From Liquorilactobacillus mali (GTDB taxonomy: Bacteria > Bacillota > Bacilli > Lactobacillales > Lactobacillaceae), in contig NZ_JQAR01000005.1 of assembly GCF_001437155.1 (NCBI RefSeq), positions 33,990 to 75,027 on the forward strand: a stretch of 41,038 nt of DNA, written 5' to 3'. The translations under genes and the position numbers were made by a program. The notes below the pieces were generated by a model. The model saw nothing but the letters and a program-made list of their open reading frames with translations. It ran no database searches and was not told the origin of the DNA. Numbering within the stretch: the first letter of the stretch is position 1; every line of letters begins with the position of its first letter. Of this stretch, positions 16,648 to 24,024 are shown piece by piece.

Positions 16648-17406
16648 CTAATCACCTCCTTTCATCTGATAAGCCATTGGGTCAATCTTAGTCATTCTTG
16701 AATCGTAATTGGTAACAAAAGAGTAGGTATTCATCATGATTGAAGCAACACTTTGACCATGCACATTTAGATTACTCATTGATTGCGCATCATTAACGAC
16801 TGCCATTCCGTCATTTGCTTTACCGGCAAAAAAGAACTGTCCAGAAAGACCTGGTAATTTATTCTTGACAGTCTCAATATTCTCGGTGTCAGGTATTAGG
16901 ATCATAAATCCATCACTTGGAATCAAACTCGTTGGCTCTACATTCAAAAACTCAACTTTTTTCAGAAGTGCTTTCATGAGTGGAAATGCAAAAAGTTTGT
17001 TCTTATTATTTTCATCAAGCGTTAAAACATCCCAACTTACTTCATCACTTCCAACCATACTCATTCCATACCATTTGTTATAGAGAAATTTATACATCAA
17101 CTTCTCGCCTTCAATATCCGAAATAGTTTGAACTTGATTAAATGTATCTTCATCACTGTTCCAATTTTCATTCTTCAAAGTTGTAAAGTCTGAATTGCTA
17201 TATGATTGTGCAAATTGTAATAATGCGAGTAACTCTTCATCAACGATATTTACAATATGCTGCTTCGCTGGCTTTTTCTCAGCAAAAAGTGCATAAGTAC
17301 CACTATCACCAAAAGGTTCAACAATTTTCGAATAATTAGGATTATTCAATGCTATTGTTTTAGCAATTGTGTTATTCAAAGAACCAAAAAGAGGTTTAAC
17401 TGTCAC
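16648..17406 (-). CDS. Catalytically dead Dam-type methyltransferase-like protein
   Basis: A 252-residue protein from a GTG start (17406) with GGAGGT 7 bases upstream, inside the portal gene end. Landmarks of D12/Dam-class adenine methyltransferases appear in order: KIVEPFGDSG (residues 28-36, usual EPFxGxG cofactor loop), IVNIVDEELLALL (51-63, usual NDxNxxL), FLYNKWYGMSMVGSDEVSWDV (107-127, usual LNKxxFNGLYR...FNV), then VEFLNVEPTSLIPSDGFMILIP (141-162), where the catalytic DPPY should follow but IPDT is found. It is therefore probably inactive. It sits between portal and protease, tightly overlapping both, which suggests a head-assembly, scaffold or DNA-binding role. The fold assignment is from motif order only. 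Confidence 0.6.
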   Translation of the reverse strand: MTVKPLFGSLNNTIAKTIALNNPNYSKIVEPFGDSGTYALFAEKKPAKQHIVNIVDEELLALLQFAQSYSNSDFTTLKNENWNSDEDTFNQVQTISDIEGEKLMYKFLYNKWYGMSMVGSDEVSWDVLTLDENNKNKLFAFPLMKALLKKVEFLNVEPTSLIPSDGFMILIPDTENIETVKNKLPGLSGQFFFAGKANDGMAVVNDAQSMSNLNVHGQSVASIMMNTYSFVTNYDSRMTKIDPMAYQMKGGD

Positions 17407-18670
17407 TCATATCACCTCCTTCGTCATTAACATCAATTGAAGGAATATCTGAACTAGGCATGTAGATTGCATCCCCACCTTCAATCGGTTCCTGCCCTTG
17501 ATCTTTACGAACCTCATTGATCGTCATTACTGATTTATCTTTTTCTCCACCAATTGAAGTTGTATAGTTTTTAGTAATTACAAAATCATCAAGACCAGTG
17601 ACAGGTTCTTCACCCAACTTAATCCGAATTTCATTCCTGTTAAATGTTCCGGAAGCTACCAGCTTATCAATTGAATCAGATATTGCAAAAATATCCTTGG
17701 TATTCTTTCCAACTAATGTTATTCTTTCGCCATTTTTATAAGCTGAACTTGAAATTAGTTTTGCATTTATCTCACTAGAAACAAGTTCATAAAAAAAAGC
17801 CAACGTCCCTTCATTGAACTGTACTTGCAGTTTCTCGGTGTCAGCTGGTTGATCATATATTAGTTTAGGTGGTATGCCCATCATCTCAGCAATAATATCA
17901 ATTGTGTCATTTCTTAATTTTGTCAACTGATCAATAGATTGTGCTGTATTACTTTTCGTTCCACCAAGTTCCTCATACTCAAAACCTTGTGTTAGTGGGA
18001 CAACTGCAACTGTTTTTTCACGAAATGAATTAAAAATCTTTTCTAGATATGTTTCCAACGTCTTTTGTTTTTGATCTTGGGTTCCCTGTGTCAAGTTAGC
18101 CTTAACAGTCCCACGAATCTGATTATTTCTCATTTGAACTTCAATCATGCGTCCAAAAATCTGGCCATAATCTGCAAACAATGAATCTGTAAATGCTTCT
18201 AACCGATTATTATTGTATTTACAATAAATTACATCATTTGCAGAAAATGTACTCTGATTCAAATAGCCTTTAATTGAAACTCCAGAAAAGGTGTCCGGAT
18301 AATAAGCCGATTCATTTTTTACAAAACTATCTGCAATCAGTAGGTCATTAGTCTGTGATTGAATGACCAGAACTTCACCTTCATAAATTAACTTACGCAA
18401 GAAATGTCGCCAAAACTCTGTTGCATTCTCATTCTGATTTGGCATAACATTCAGCTTATAATCGACAATATCATTCAATCGCTTGTAATTCTTAATATGC
18501 TGAAATTTTGCCTGAGCGAAATTCTTAGCAATAAAATCAATGCAAGTCTCCAGTGCAGTACGCTTTAAGTACGCTTTTTGGGAAGTATCATCACCAGTGA
18601 AATATTCACCATCGAAAATGTAGGACATATCTTGACGTTTACTAAAAATATTTGCGATCCAATCAAACAA
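17396..18670 (-). CDS. Portal protein, HK97 family
   Basis: A 424-residue portal, start TTG at 18670 with AGGAGGTGA about 9 bases upstream. Family features: ALETCIDFIAKNFAQAKF near residue 40, YEGEVLVIQSQ, SANDVIYCKYNNN, IEVQMRNNQIRG, and MMGIPPKLIYDQ near residue 265, the conserved helix of phage portals. It forms the dodecameric DNA gate. It follows the large terminase by 21 bases and its last codons overlap the methyltransferase-like gene by 11 bases. Confidence 0.92.
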   Translation of the reverse strand: MFDWIANIFSKRQDMSYIFDGEYFTGDDTSQKAYLKRTALETCIDFIAKNFAQAKFQHIKNYKRLNDIVDYKLNVMPNQNENATEFWRHFLRKLIYEGEVLVIQSQTNDLLIADSFVKNESAYYPDTFSGVSIKGYLNQSTFSANDVIYCKYNNNRLEAFTDSLFADYGQIFGRMIEVQMRNNQIRGTVKANLTQGTQDQKQKTLETYLEKIFNSFREKTVAVVPLTQGFEYEELGGTKSNTAQSIDQLTKLRNDTIDIIAEMMGIPPKLIYDQPADTEKLQVQFNEGTLAFFYELVSSEINAKLISSSAYKNGERITLVGKNTKDIFAISDSIDKLVASGTFNRNEIRIKLGEEPVTGLDDFVITKNYTTSIGGEKDKSVMTINEVRKDQGQEPIEGGDAIYMPSSDIPSIDVNDEGGDMSDS

Positions 18671-18691
18671 TAATACTCACCTCCTTTCTGA

Positions 18692-20377
18692 CTAAAAATT
18701 AATGCTGGCCAACATATCCAGTTCTGCACCCATATCAATATCTGATATTTCATCAGCACGATACAGCGTATATACAAAAGCCATAAAGCCATCAGTCTTT
18801 CGTCTGACAGGTTCTTTCTTCTCATACGATTTATTGCCTCGCTTATCAATCACCACTAAAACATTGTTCGTATACCAGCGCATCATGGGATCATCACCCC
18901 AGGCAAAATGATGGTTAGCGAATCCATCTTCGACACGTGGTGCAAGTAAAGCACTAATTGCCGTAGGGCTTCTGATAACTTCTACTTCAAAGCCTGCATC
19001 TTCAAAGAACTTTCTTAGCAAATCCGCTCTAAAATTATCCATGATTATTTTTTTGATATTATATTTCTCGCGTTTTTCGACAAACCAATCAACTACTGTT
19101 TGTGGATTAATTGTGGGTTCATCTAAAACTGATAGAAGTCCTTGTTTTTCCCAATCCTTAATAGGAGCAACAATTCTTTTCAACTGATCATCAGTTTTTC
19201 GTGAATATCCATAAAACTTGTCTACAAATTCTTTCCGGACAAATGAATGGTGTTTTGAATAATAAGTCTCACCATGACGAAATAGTAAAGTACATGCTGC
19301 AAAGTCCCGAATACTTGCAAAATCAACTGCACCGATACATTCTCGACCTTCAAGCATTTTCTCATCGATTTTTTGATTAGTCGCTTTGATTTCTTCATAT
19401 GGTGCCACCGTCTTTTCTAACTCCTGTGATGGCATATCCATTCGTTTTGTCATGAACTCTTCTGTTTTTGAAGGCTCAAATACTAGTTCCTGATACTGTC
19501 TTTCAACTTCAGCATGAAGTGTAATTGCATATCCCTTAATCGGCTTGGTCAACATCGGATTAGCTTTCTCCCAATTATCAGGCTCATCAACTTCTTCTCT
19601 ATTGTCCAAGCAACACCACCAGGGGAAAATCAAATTTGGAGGTGCTAATCTATCAAGTACCTTGTCCGCAATTTCTTTCTTCTTATCCAGAAATCCATCC
19701 CTAACATAGCCATCGGACCCAATGTAAAACTGACGCGGGTCCTTAATCTTACCTAACCCAGAAATATGAACTTTAACATTAGCATCATCTTCATATTGAT
19801 GAATTTCATCAAAAATAACACACCCATCACGCAAACCATCTTTGGTATTACCATTAGATGTTCTGAATTTGAATACTGCCTTAGTCGCTTTAGACGTGAT
19901 CTGAGTTTTAGTCGGTTTAAATGACCTTTTTAAAATTGGTCTCGATTCAATTGTGTTATAAACTTCAGTGACAGAAGTCATTGCTTGCTCTTCTGAGTTA
20001 GCAACAACTGAAACATTATATGCAGGTATTCCATGCAACTCTGAAATAAAGTAATTAGACAATCCTGAAATGTACCCATTCTTACCAGCACCACGCCCCA
20101 TTAACCAAAGAAATGAATTGTAGTAAAGTAAATCATTTTCCTTATGTCTGAGAAAAATAAAAGCCGTCAGAAATTTCTGAAACGGCTTTAATTCGAAATA
20201 CCACTTTTCAATAAATCGAATACATAGATCTATTTGTTTTTCATCAAAATACAAAGAATCATCTTGCAGGACTACCTCGGAAAGCAACTTTAGCAATTTA
20301 ATTCTTTTTTGGTTCAATAAAATTTTATGTTGCTGATAAAGATTTAAATATTCATCAACGTATTTCTGATGTATCAT
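18692..20377 (-). CDS. terL: Terminase large subunit
   Basis: A 561-residue DNA-packaging motor. Walker A is GRGAGKNG near residues 92-99, Walker B CVIFDEIH near 184-191, and the nuclease domain follows (VDFASIRDFAA near 348, IIMDNFRADLL near 435, DGF..HHFAWGDDPM further on). The family is the terminase 1-like group usual in cos-type siphophages with an adjacent HNH gene. Its ATG overlaps the small subunit stop (ATGA), showing coupling. Confidence 0.94.
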   Translation of the reverse strand: MIHQKYVDEYLNLYQQHKILLNQKRIKLLKLLSEVVLQDDSLYFDEKQIDLCIRFIEKWYFELKPFQKFLTAFIFLRHKENDLLYYNSFLWLMGRGAGKNGYISGLSNYFISELHGIPAYNVSVVANSEEQAMTSVTEVYNTIESRPILKRSFKPTKTQITSKATKAVFKFRTSNGNTKDGLRDGCVIFDEIHQYEDDANVKVHISGLGKIKDPRQFYIGSDGYVRDGFLDKKKEIADKVLDRLAPPNLIFPWWCCLDNREEVDEPDNWEKANPMLTKPIKGYAITLHAEVERQYQELVFEPSKTEEFMTKRMDMPSQELEKTVAPYEEIKATNQKIDEKMLEGRECIGAVDFASIRDFAACTLLFRHGETYYSKHHSFVRKEFVDKFYGYSRKTDDQLKRIVAPIKDWEKQGLLSVLDEPTINPQTVVDWFVEKREKYNIKKIIMDNFRADLLRKFFEDAGFEVEVIRSPTAISALLAPRVEDGFANHHFAWGDDPMMRWYTNNVLVVIDKRGNKSYEKKEPVRRKTDGFMAFVYTLYRADEISDIDMGAELDMLASINF

Positions 20378-20679
20378 ACAAGGTCACCAGCCCCATAATC
20401 ATCACCCTGAATTGAACCAGGAGGGGCAGATAATCCCATATCTTTTCCAAGATTAATTAACTGTGCATTTATCTTATTCATTTCGGAAATTCCAGGATTA
20501 ACTTTCCAGTATTCCTGGCTCCCATTTTTGACAACGACCAGGTTGTTATTTCCAACCTTGCGTTCAATAGCTGCAAAATGTTTTACCAATAAACAATAAC
20601 GCTCCACTTTTTCAATCTCGATTTGCGAATCTGAATTAATTTTTGACAGCAATTCTTCACGCATCTTTTTTTGATTCAA
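20374..20679 (-). CDS. terS: Terminase small subunit (P27-like)
   Basis: About 101 residues if it starts at TTG 20679, which has the purine run AAGGGGGG upstream; an ATG at 20664 is the alternative. The frame is open further to 20892 but that part is unlikely to be translated. Helical content (EIEKVERYCLLVKHFAAIERKV), then VVKNGSQEYWKVNPGISEMNKINAQL and an SAPPG motif near the end, match the P27 small terminase family. It recognises phage DNA at the packaging start. Confidence 0.8.
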   Translation of the reverse strand: MNQKKMREELLSKINSDSQIEIEKVERYCLLVKHFAAIERKVGNNNLVVVKNGSQEYWKVNPGISEMNKINAQLINLGKDMGLSAPPGSIQGDDYGAGDLV

Positions 20680-20791
20680 GACACCCACCCCCCTTCGCGT
20701 GAAAAAACACATTTTTTTGGAAAGTTGACTCCTACCCACCGGTTCCCATTTCGTCGCAAACCGCCACAATTTTTTGATCCGGGGGTATAAA
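20680..20791. other. Intergenic stretch, candidate cos region
   Basis: This 112-base gap between the small terminase and the gene at 20792 is locally GC-rich in an AT-rich genome: CCCACCGGTTCCC near 20736-20748, CGTCGCAAACCGCCAC near 20752-20767 and CCGGGGG near 20780-20786. In HNH-associated cos phages the cohesive end site lies close to terS. No recognised cos sequence is present, so this is positional inference. Confidence 0.35.
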
Positions 20792-21040
20792 TTATTGATA
20801 TAAAATTTCCTGAAAAATCTCATTGATAGAAATATGGTGCAGAACAGGTGCTTTTCTAGGTTTTTGTTCCGATTTAAGATAAATTGCCGCAATCAAAAGC
20901 TTCGTGCCTGCCAGTTCACTCATAGTGATGTATTGAGTAGTACAACTAACTACTATTGCACGTTCTCCCTTGATGTATATCTCAGGTACAGCACTATCAT
21001 TACTGATACGATAACTAACATCATCTATCTTCAATCCCAT
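20792..21040 (-). CDS. Hypothetical protein between HNH and terS
   Basis: An 82-residue protein beginning MGLKIDDVSYRISNDSAVPE. The ATG overlaps the end of the HNH gene by 10 bases, which supports it as a real coupled gene. The sequence predicts mainly beta strands in the first half (EIYIKGERAIVVSC, TQYITMSELAGTKLLIAAIYL). No motif recognised. It might be a small packaging-site protein, given its place between HNH and terminase. Confidence 0.5.
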   Translation of the reverse strand: MGLKIDDVSYRISNDSAVPEIYIKGERAIVVSCTTQYITMSELAGTKLLIAAIYLKSEQKPRKAPVLHHISINEIFQEILYQ

Positions 21041-21360
21041 CGTTCATCACTCTCCCATCTGTTGTGCTTCCTCTTGAACTTGTGTGTACTGTAATTCATT
21101 CGTTGATGTCGCTTGTTGTGACAGTCTTTGCACAATGTTCTAAGATTGTCTAACTCCATTGCTAACTCAGGATGATACTCAAGTTCTTTAATGTGATCTA
21201 CTTCTAAGATAGTATCAGTTGTAGTCACACGTCCCTCGGCTTTACACCATTGACATTCATAGTTATCTCTAGCCAATGCCTGTTCTCTTAGCTCACGCCA
21301 CTCTTGTGAGTTGTAGAACATCGCACGTTTTTGGTGTGTTTCAGTCTGTATCTTCTTCAT
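21031..21360 (-). CDS. HNH endonuclease of the packaging module
   Basis: A 109-residue HNH nuclease. FYNSQEWRELREQALARDNY leads to C-x2-C (CQWC), then DHIKELEYHPELAMELDNLR with the catalytic Asp-His, and TLCKDCHNKRH supplies the second Cys pair and final His. Such HNH proteins work with the large terminase in cos cleavage in siphophages. In many lactobacillus phages the same protein carries an N-terminal Cys/His domain; here that domain is a separate gene (21582-21803) with another gene between. Confidence 0.9.
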   Translation of the reverse strand: MKKIQTETHQKRAMFYNSQEWRELREQALARDNYECQWCKAEGRVTTTDTILEVDHIKELEYHPELAMELDNLRTLCKDCHNKRHQRMNYSTHKFKRKHNRWESDERWD

Positions 21361-21607
21361 GACTCATCGCTCTCATTTCATTGTCATGCATGGCTCCAAT
21401 CTGTGCATATATCGCTTCACTATATTCATGCAATGCTTTCTCAAATGGAATGTGATTAGTCTTAGTATAATGAGTTAGCAACATATACATTGACCGAACA
21501 AGTATGAACTCTACTTCATTCTGTTTAGCTCTACCATTTATGTGAATGTTAAACTGTTCATCGTTGTTTATGTCGGTGGCCTTAGCAGTTAGTATCTCTC
21601 GTTCCAT
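21341..21607 (-). CDS. Small helical protein inserted in the HNH locus
   Basis: An 88-residue protein starting at ATG 21607 with AAAGGAGTGACAT directly upstream; the longer frame to 21676 has no such site. N-terminal strands (EILTAKATDINNDEQFNIHI) then helices (VEFILVRSMYMLLTHYTKT, FEKALHEYSEAIYAQIGAM). No motif recognised. Its leader, a T-run followed by ACACAAATTCAAAGGAGTGACAT, closely resembles the repeated leaders of the genes at 23234 and 23712, suggesting that gene and leader move together as a cassette. Confidence 0.65.
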   Translation of the reverse strand: MEREILTAKATDINNDEQFNIHINGRAKQNEVEFILVRSMYMLLTHYTKTNHIPFEKALHEYSEAIYAQIGAMHDNEMRAMSHEEDTD

Positions 21608-21803
21608 TGATGTCACTCCTTTGAATTTGTGTACAAAAAAAGCAGCTCTGTGTCTTACACTTATCCTCATTGCCACGTGTCCACTTCTGTCTGCTTGCTA
21701 GATACTCCGCCTCATGTTCAAAGTGTTTCTCACAATAATGATTAGGATACTGAACCATTGCATGGCAATTGATATATCTGCATCTTCTATACCTAGGCAT
21801 CAT
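21582..21803 (-). CDS. Zinc-binding N-terminal half of a split HNH protein
   Basis: A 73-residue protein starting at ATG 21803 (or 21800). The first 45 residues hold a Cys/His cluster: PRYRRCRYINCHAMVQYPNHY, then CEKHFEHEAEYLASRQKW. I know this segment as the N-terminal domain of full-length HNH proteins in lactobacillus phages. After it the sequence becomes a low-quality Cys/Thr tail that runs into the leader of the next gene, so the original reading frame seems to have been broken there. Its ATG overlaps the stop of the gene at 21793. Confidence 0.6.
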   Translation of the reverse strand: MMPRYRRCRYINCHAMVQYPNHYCEKHFEHEAEYLASRQKWTRGNEDKCKTQSCFFCTQIQRSDINGTRDTNC

Positions 21804-21936
21804 TATCACGCTTTGCTTTAACAATCTCACCAATCGTCACTTTAAATTCATCACACTTCAATTCTCTATCTAGCTCACGTAGTAATTGTAGTTCTTCATT
21901 GCTACTCACTAGTCCATACTCACTATCTCGTTTCAC
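21793..21936 (-). CDS. Short charged protein upstream of split HNH
   Basis: A 47-residue protein from GTG 21936, with GGAGTGA about 6 bases upstream. It reads MKRDSEYGLVSSNEELQLLR then a second helix ending AKRDNDA. It is highly charged and helical with no motif recognised. Its TAG overlaps the ATG of the next gene, suggesting coupling. It may be a small regulatory or structural phage protein. Confidence 0.55.
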   Translation of the reverse strand: MKRDSEYGLVSSNEELQLLRELDRELKCDEFKVTIGEIVKAKRDNDA

Positions 21937-21948
21937 ATATAATCACTC

Positions 21949-23181
21949 CTACACGTAATAAACTGCCTCGGTTTCTTCTTTGCTGTATTGAACTAATTCA
22001 AAGTTTTTAGTAGCAACGACACCTAATTCATCTGTCCAAGTATCTGTTGGCTTTCTGGTCGACACTTGGCGTTGTACAAAGCCACCTAAGTCTTTACTCA
22101 TTTCAGTATGTAGATGTCCTGTAAACAGTTCTCTGTTTTTAGCTCGTCCCCACATTTCAGCAAAACGACTAGCAAAGTTAGCAACATAATTCTTTTGACC
22201 TTTATTCCCATGCGTTGCGCCAATAAAATTCTTGCCTAACATATATGCCTTGAATTGCGATGGCTCTATATCAAAGCCCATATTCGGCTGGTTTCTGTAT
22301 GCACACTCTAATAATCTAGCAAACAAATATCCAACTGTTTTATCATGATTGCCAAATGTGCTTATTAATTGTAAATGATTGCTGTGTTTCAAAATTGCTG
22401 ATATTAATGTTTCAAAGTAGATTTCCATTTCATTTACTGTTTTAGCTACATCAGTCGTTTCTAACTGTGTGCCTTTTGTAGTAGTTGAATTGAAGCTGTC
22501 AACATGAGCTACATCTCCGCCTAGAATTAAGCACGTATCTTGCCAACGCTTTGAATTAATTAAATTGAGTTCTTTATTGAGCGACTTAGTATAAGTTTTA
22601 AGTGTTTCACCATTGAAATGAGTATCAAATGCTGGAACAACTAAATAACTATCTGACGGCAATAAAATAGGAGTCTCACGTTTGTAAGGCTCCTTATGTG
22701 ACACTATTAGATTAATCAGTTCATCAGTATCTATTTCATTGCCAATCGGCTCAACAACTATTTTGCTTTGAAAATTAAATTGTTTGCCTTTTTTGGTACT
22801 GATAACTGACCATTGATTGCTAACTGACTGTTTTACTTTCCATTTAGCTGGATCGTAGTTATGTGCTTCAAGTAAGAACTCAGGACTCATATTAGGCTCA
22901 CTATTAATCACAGTTTCAATTGTTGATGTAATTGATCCGTCTTTGTTTTGCACGTGTTTAATTGTCTTTTTAGAAATATCAGTACGCGGCGATACAGACT
23001 TGCGATCAAGATTACTAAAAGGATAACCTGCTTTACGTGCTTTTTGTCTCAAATATCTACCACTTGTTTTACAATTGAAATGCTTGTTAAACACTTTCAC
23101 AGCTTTTTCTGAACTGTACCCTTTTCCTTGTAATTCTTTAATATACTGGATATGTTCATTGTTCCACTTCGTCTGTACCAC
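21949..23181 (-). CDS. Metallophosphoesterase with N-terminal HTH-like region
   Basis: A 410-residue protein. Residues about 1-55 look like a DNA-binding helix bundle (KGYSSEKAVKVFNKHFNCKTS). Residues about 175-390 are a calcineurin-like phosphoesterase: D186-x-H188 (FDTHFN), GGD 221-223, GNHD 277-280, H324 (THGNKG) and GHLH 355-358, all metal ligands present. It should cleave phosphodiesters, perhaps DNA ends. The start is GTG at 23181 and AGGAG abuts it, so the true start is slightly uncertain. Similar proteins lie before the packaging genes in other lactobacillus phages, but their role is not settled. Confidence 0.85.
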   Translation of the reverse strand: MVQTKWNNEHIQYIKELQGKGYSSEKAVKVFNKHFNCKTSGRYLRQKARKAGYPFSNLDRKSVSPRTDISKKTIKHVQNKDGSITSTIETVINSEPNMSPEFLLEAHNYDPAKWKVKQSVSNQWSVISTKKGKQFNFQSKIVVEPIGNEIDTDELINLIVSHKEPYKRETPILLPSDSYLVVPAFDTHFNGETLKTYTKSLNKELNLINSKRWQDTCLILGGDVAHVDSFNSTTTKGTQLETTDVAKTVNEMEIYFETLISAILKHSNHLQLISTFGNHDKTVGYLFARLLECAYRNQPNMGFDIEPSQFKAYMLGKNFIGATHGNKGQKNYVANFASRFAEMWGRAKNRELFTGHLHTEMSKDLGGFVQRQVSTRKPTDTWTDELGVVATKNFELVQYSKEETEAVYYV

Positions 23182-23184
23182 CTC

Positions 23185-23206
23185 CTGAAATTTATCGTCT
23201 TGTTAA
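23185..23206 (-). repeat. 22-bp intergenic repeat, copy 1
   Basis: The 22-base sequence that begins CTGAAATTTATCG (plus strand) occurs here, in the leader of the metallophosphoesterase gene, and again at 23683-23704 in the leader of the gene at 23234. Both copies are identical. Confidence 0.9.
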
Positions 23207-23233
23207 ATCATGCATCAAGCCAGTATTGATTAA

Positions 23234-23638
23234 CTACTCTTTCACATAATCACTGCTACCCAAAACGTTGTACTCAACTTTGCCAACTTTTAAAGCACAA
23301 ATACTGTAATAGTAATCTCCATTACCGTTGTCAGCTTGGCACTCTGCTTTAGCTATCTGATTACGATTGTGATAAATAACTACGTCAACAGATGATTCTG
23401 TCTCATCACACCATTCATCATCAAATGATGGATAGTGCTTACCATTTTCTAGCTTGACATCAGTAATGACTGCATCAAGTTTTACGTCTTTAAACTCTCC
23501 ACCAGCAGATGCGCAACAGTCCTGTTCTGAACATTCGATAGTGACTTTTGTACCATCATCTAAAATTAAATAATCTTTAGTCCATTTAGCAATGCGGTGA
23601 TACAACAAAGCCTTTTTTAATTTCTTTATATCGTACAT
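23234..23638 (-). CDS. Cys-rich small protein of late leader region
   Basis: A 134-residue protein starting at ATG 23638 with AAAGGAG at ideal spacing. A Cys cluster (TIECSEQDCCASAGGEF, residues about 33-49) is followed by strands (KLDAVITDVKLENG) and a C-terminal beta segment (YYYSICALKVGKVEYNVLG). The pattern recalls small phage proteins of the DUF7448 type, but I am not certain. The gene carries the repeated leader described at 23645-23704. Confidence 0.6.
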   Translation of the reverse strand: MYDIKKLKKALLYHRIAKWTKDYLILDDGTKVTIECSEQDCCASAGGEFKDVKLDAVITDVKLENGKHYPSFDDEWCDETESSVDVVIYHNRNQIAKAECQADNGNGDYYYSICALKVGKVEYNVLGSSDYVKE

Positions 23639-23644
23639 ATATGT

Positions 23645-23704
23645 CACTCCTTTAATTTTATGTAAAAAAAGCTGTCAACTATCTGAAATTTATCGTCTTG
23701 TTAA
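23645..23704 (-). repeat. Leader repeat: 38-bp copy 1 plus 22-bp copy 2
   Basis: Positions 23645-23682 match 23940-23977 base for base over 38 bases (a T-run on the minus strand followed by ACATAAAATTAAAGGAGTG, including the ribosome binding site). Directly next to it, 23683-23704 matches 23185-23206 over 22 bases. Thus this leader is a mosaic of the leader of the upstream gene and that of the downstream gene. Confidence 0.9.
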
Positions 23705-23711
23705 TTATTTG

Positions 23712-23933
23712 TTACTTAATTTGATTTCTTAAACTTACGACTAATTCTTTCTCTCTTTGCAATCCAGTTCTTAGCAATTGATTGCTCATGAACACAGCTT
23801 GTTCTCCATTAAGCTTCTCCACTTTATTCACATCAACAAATTGATAATCAGCATCATGTAATAATTCTGCGTAATCTTGTTTTGAAGCTTGAACATCTTC
23901 TGCGTTTTTGCACACTACTAATATTTTTCTCAA
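23712..23933 (-). CDS. Small hypothetical protein, first gene after late control region
   Basis: A 73-residue protein from TTG 23933, chosen because AAAGGAG lies 8 bases upstream; a GTG at 23942 would overlap that site. MRKILVVCKNAEDVQASKQD suggests a beta-alpha fold start; KLNGEQAVFMSNQLLRTGL is helical. No family recognised. It is the first recognisable gene after the terminators at 23.96-24.02 kb, so its transcription may depend on the late switch. Confidence 0.55.
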   Translation of the reverse strand: MRKILVVCKNAEDVQASKQDYAELLHDADYQFVDVNKVEKLNGEQAVFMSNQLLRTGLQREKELVVSLRNQIK

Positions 23934-23939
23934 CTTGTT

Positions 23940-23977
23940 CACTCCTTTAATTTTATGTAAAAAAAGCTGTCAACTAT
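23940..23977 (-). repeat. 38-bp leader repeat, copy 2
   Basis: Identical to 23645-23682. On the minus strand TTGACAGC is followed by seven T, ACATAAAATT and AAAGGAGTG. A weak 5-bp stem (TGTCA/TGACA at 23968-23986) precedes the T-run here and could act as a second, weak terminator or attenuator; the other copy lacks this stem. Confidence 0.85.
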
Positions 23978-23992
23978 TAGATGACAACCACT

Positions 23993-24024
23993 AAAAAAAG
24001 AACCATCAACATTGTTGACAGTTC
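23993..24024 (-). terminator. Strong terminator in the late control region
   Basis: On the minus strand an 11-pair stem with two G-U pairs (GAACTGTCAAC, 24024-24014, with GTTGATGGTTC, 24010-24000) closes a three-base loop and is followed by TTTTTTT (23999-23993). It comes directly after the amber-interrupted reading frame. It would end early transcription or form a short RNA of about 150-170 bases from the candidate promoter at 24169. Confidence 0.8.

Noticed and set aside
16648-17406. Active DNA adenine methyltransferase
   Set aside because: The catalytic DPPY position reads IPDT and the cofactor loop is EPFGDSG, so activity is not supported despite the other landmarks.
18565-18849. Minus-strand open frame spanning the TerL-portal junction
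   Set aside because: It overlaps the C-terminus of terminase and N-terminus of portal, both well supported, and has no own signals.
23940-23977. TTGACA in the 38-bp leader repeat as a promoter -35
   Set aside because: The nearest -10-like TAAAAT is only 12 bases away and nothing suitable is at 16-18 bases.
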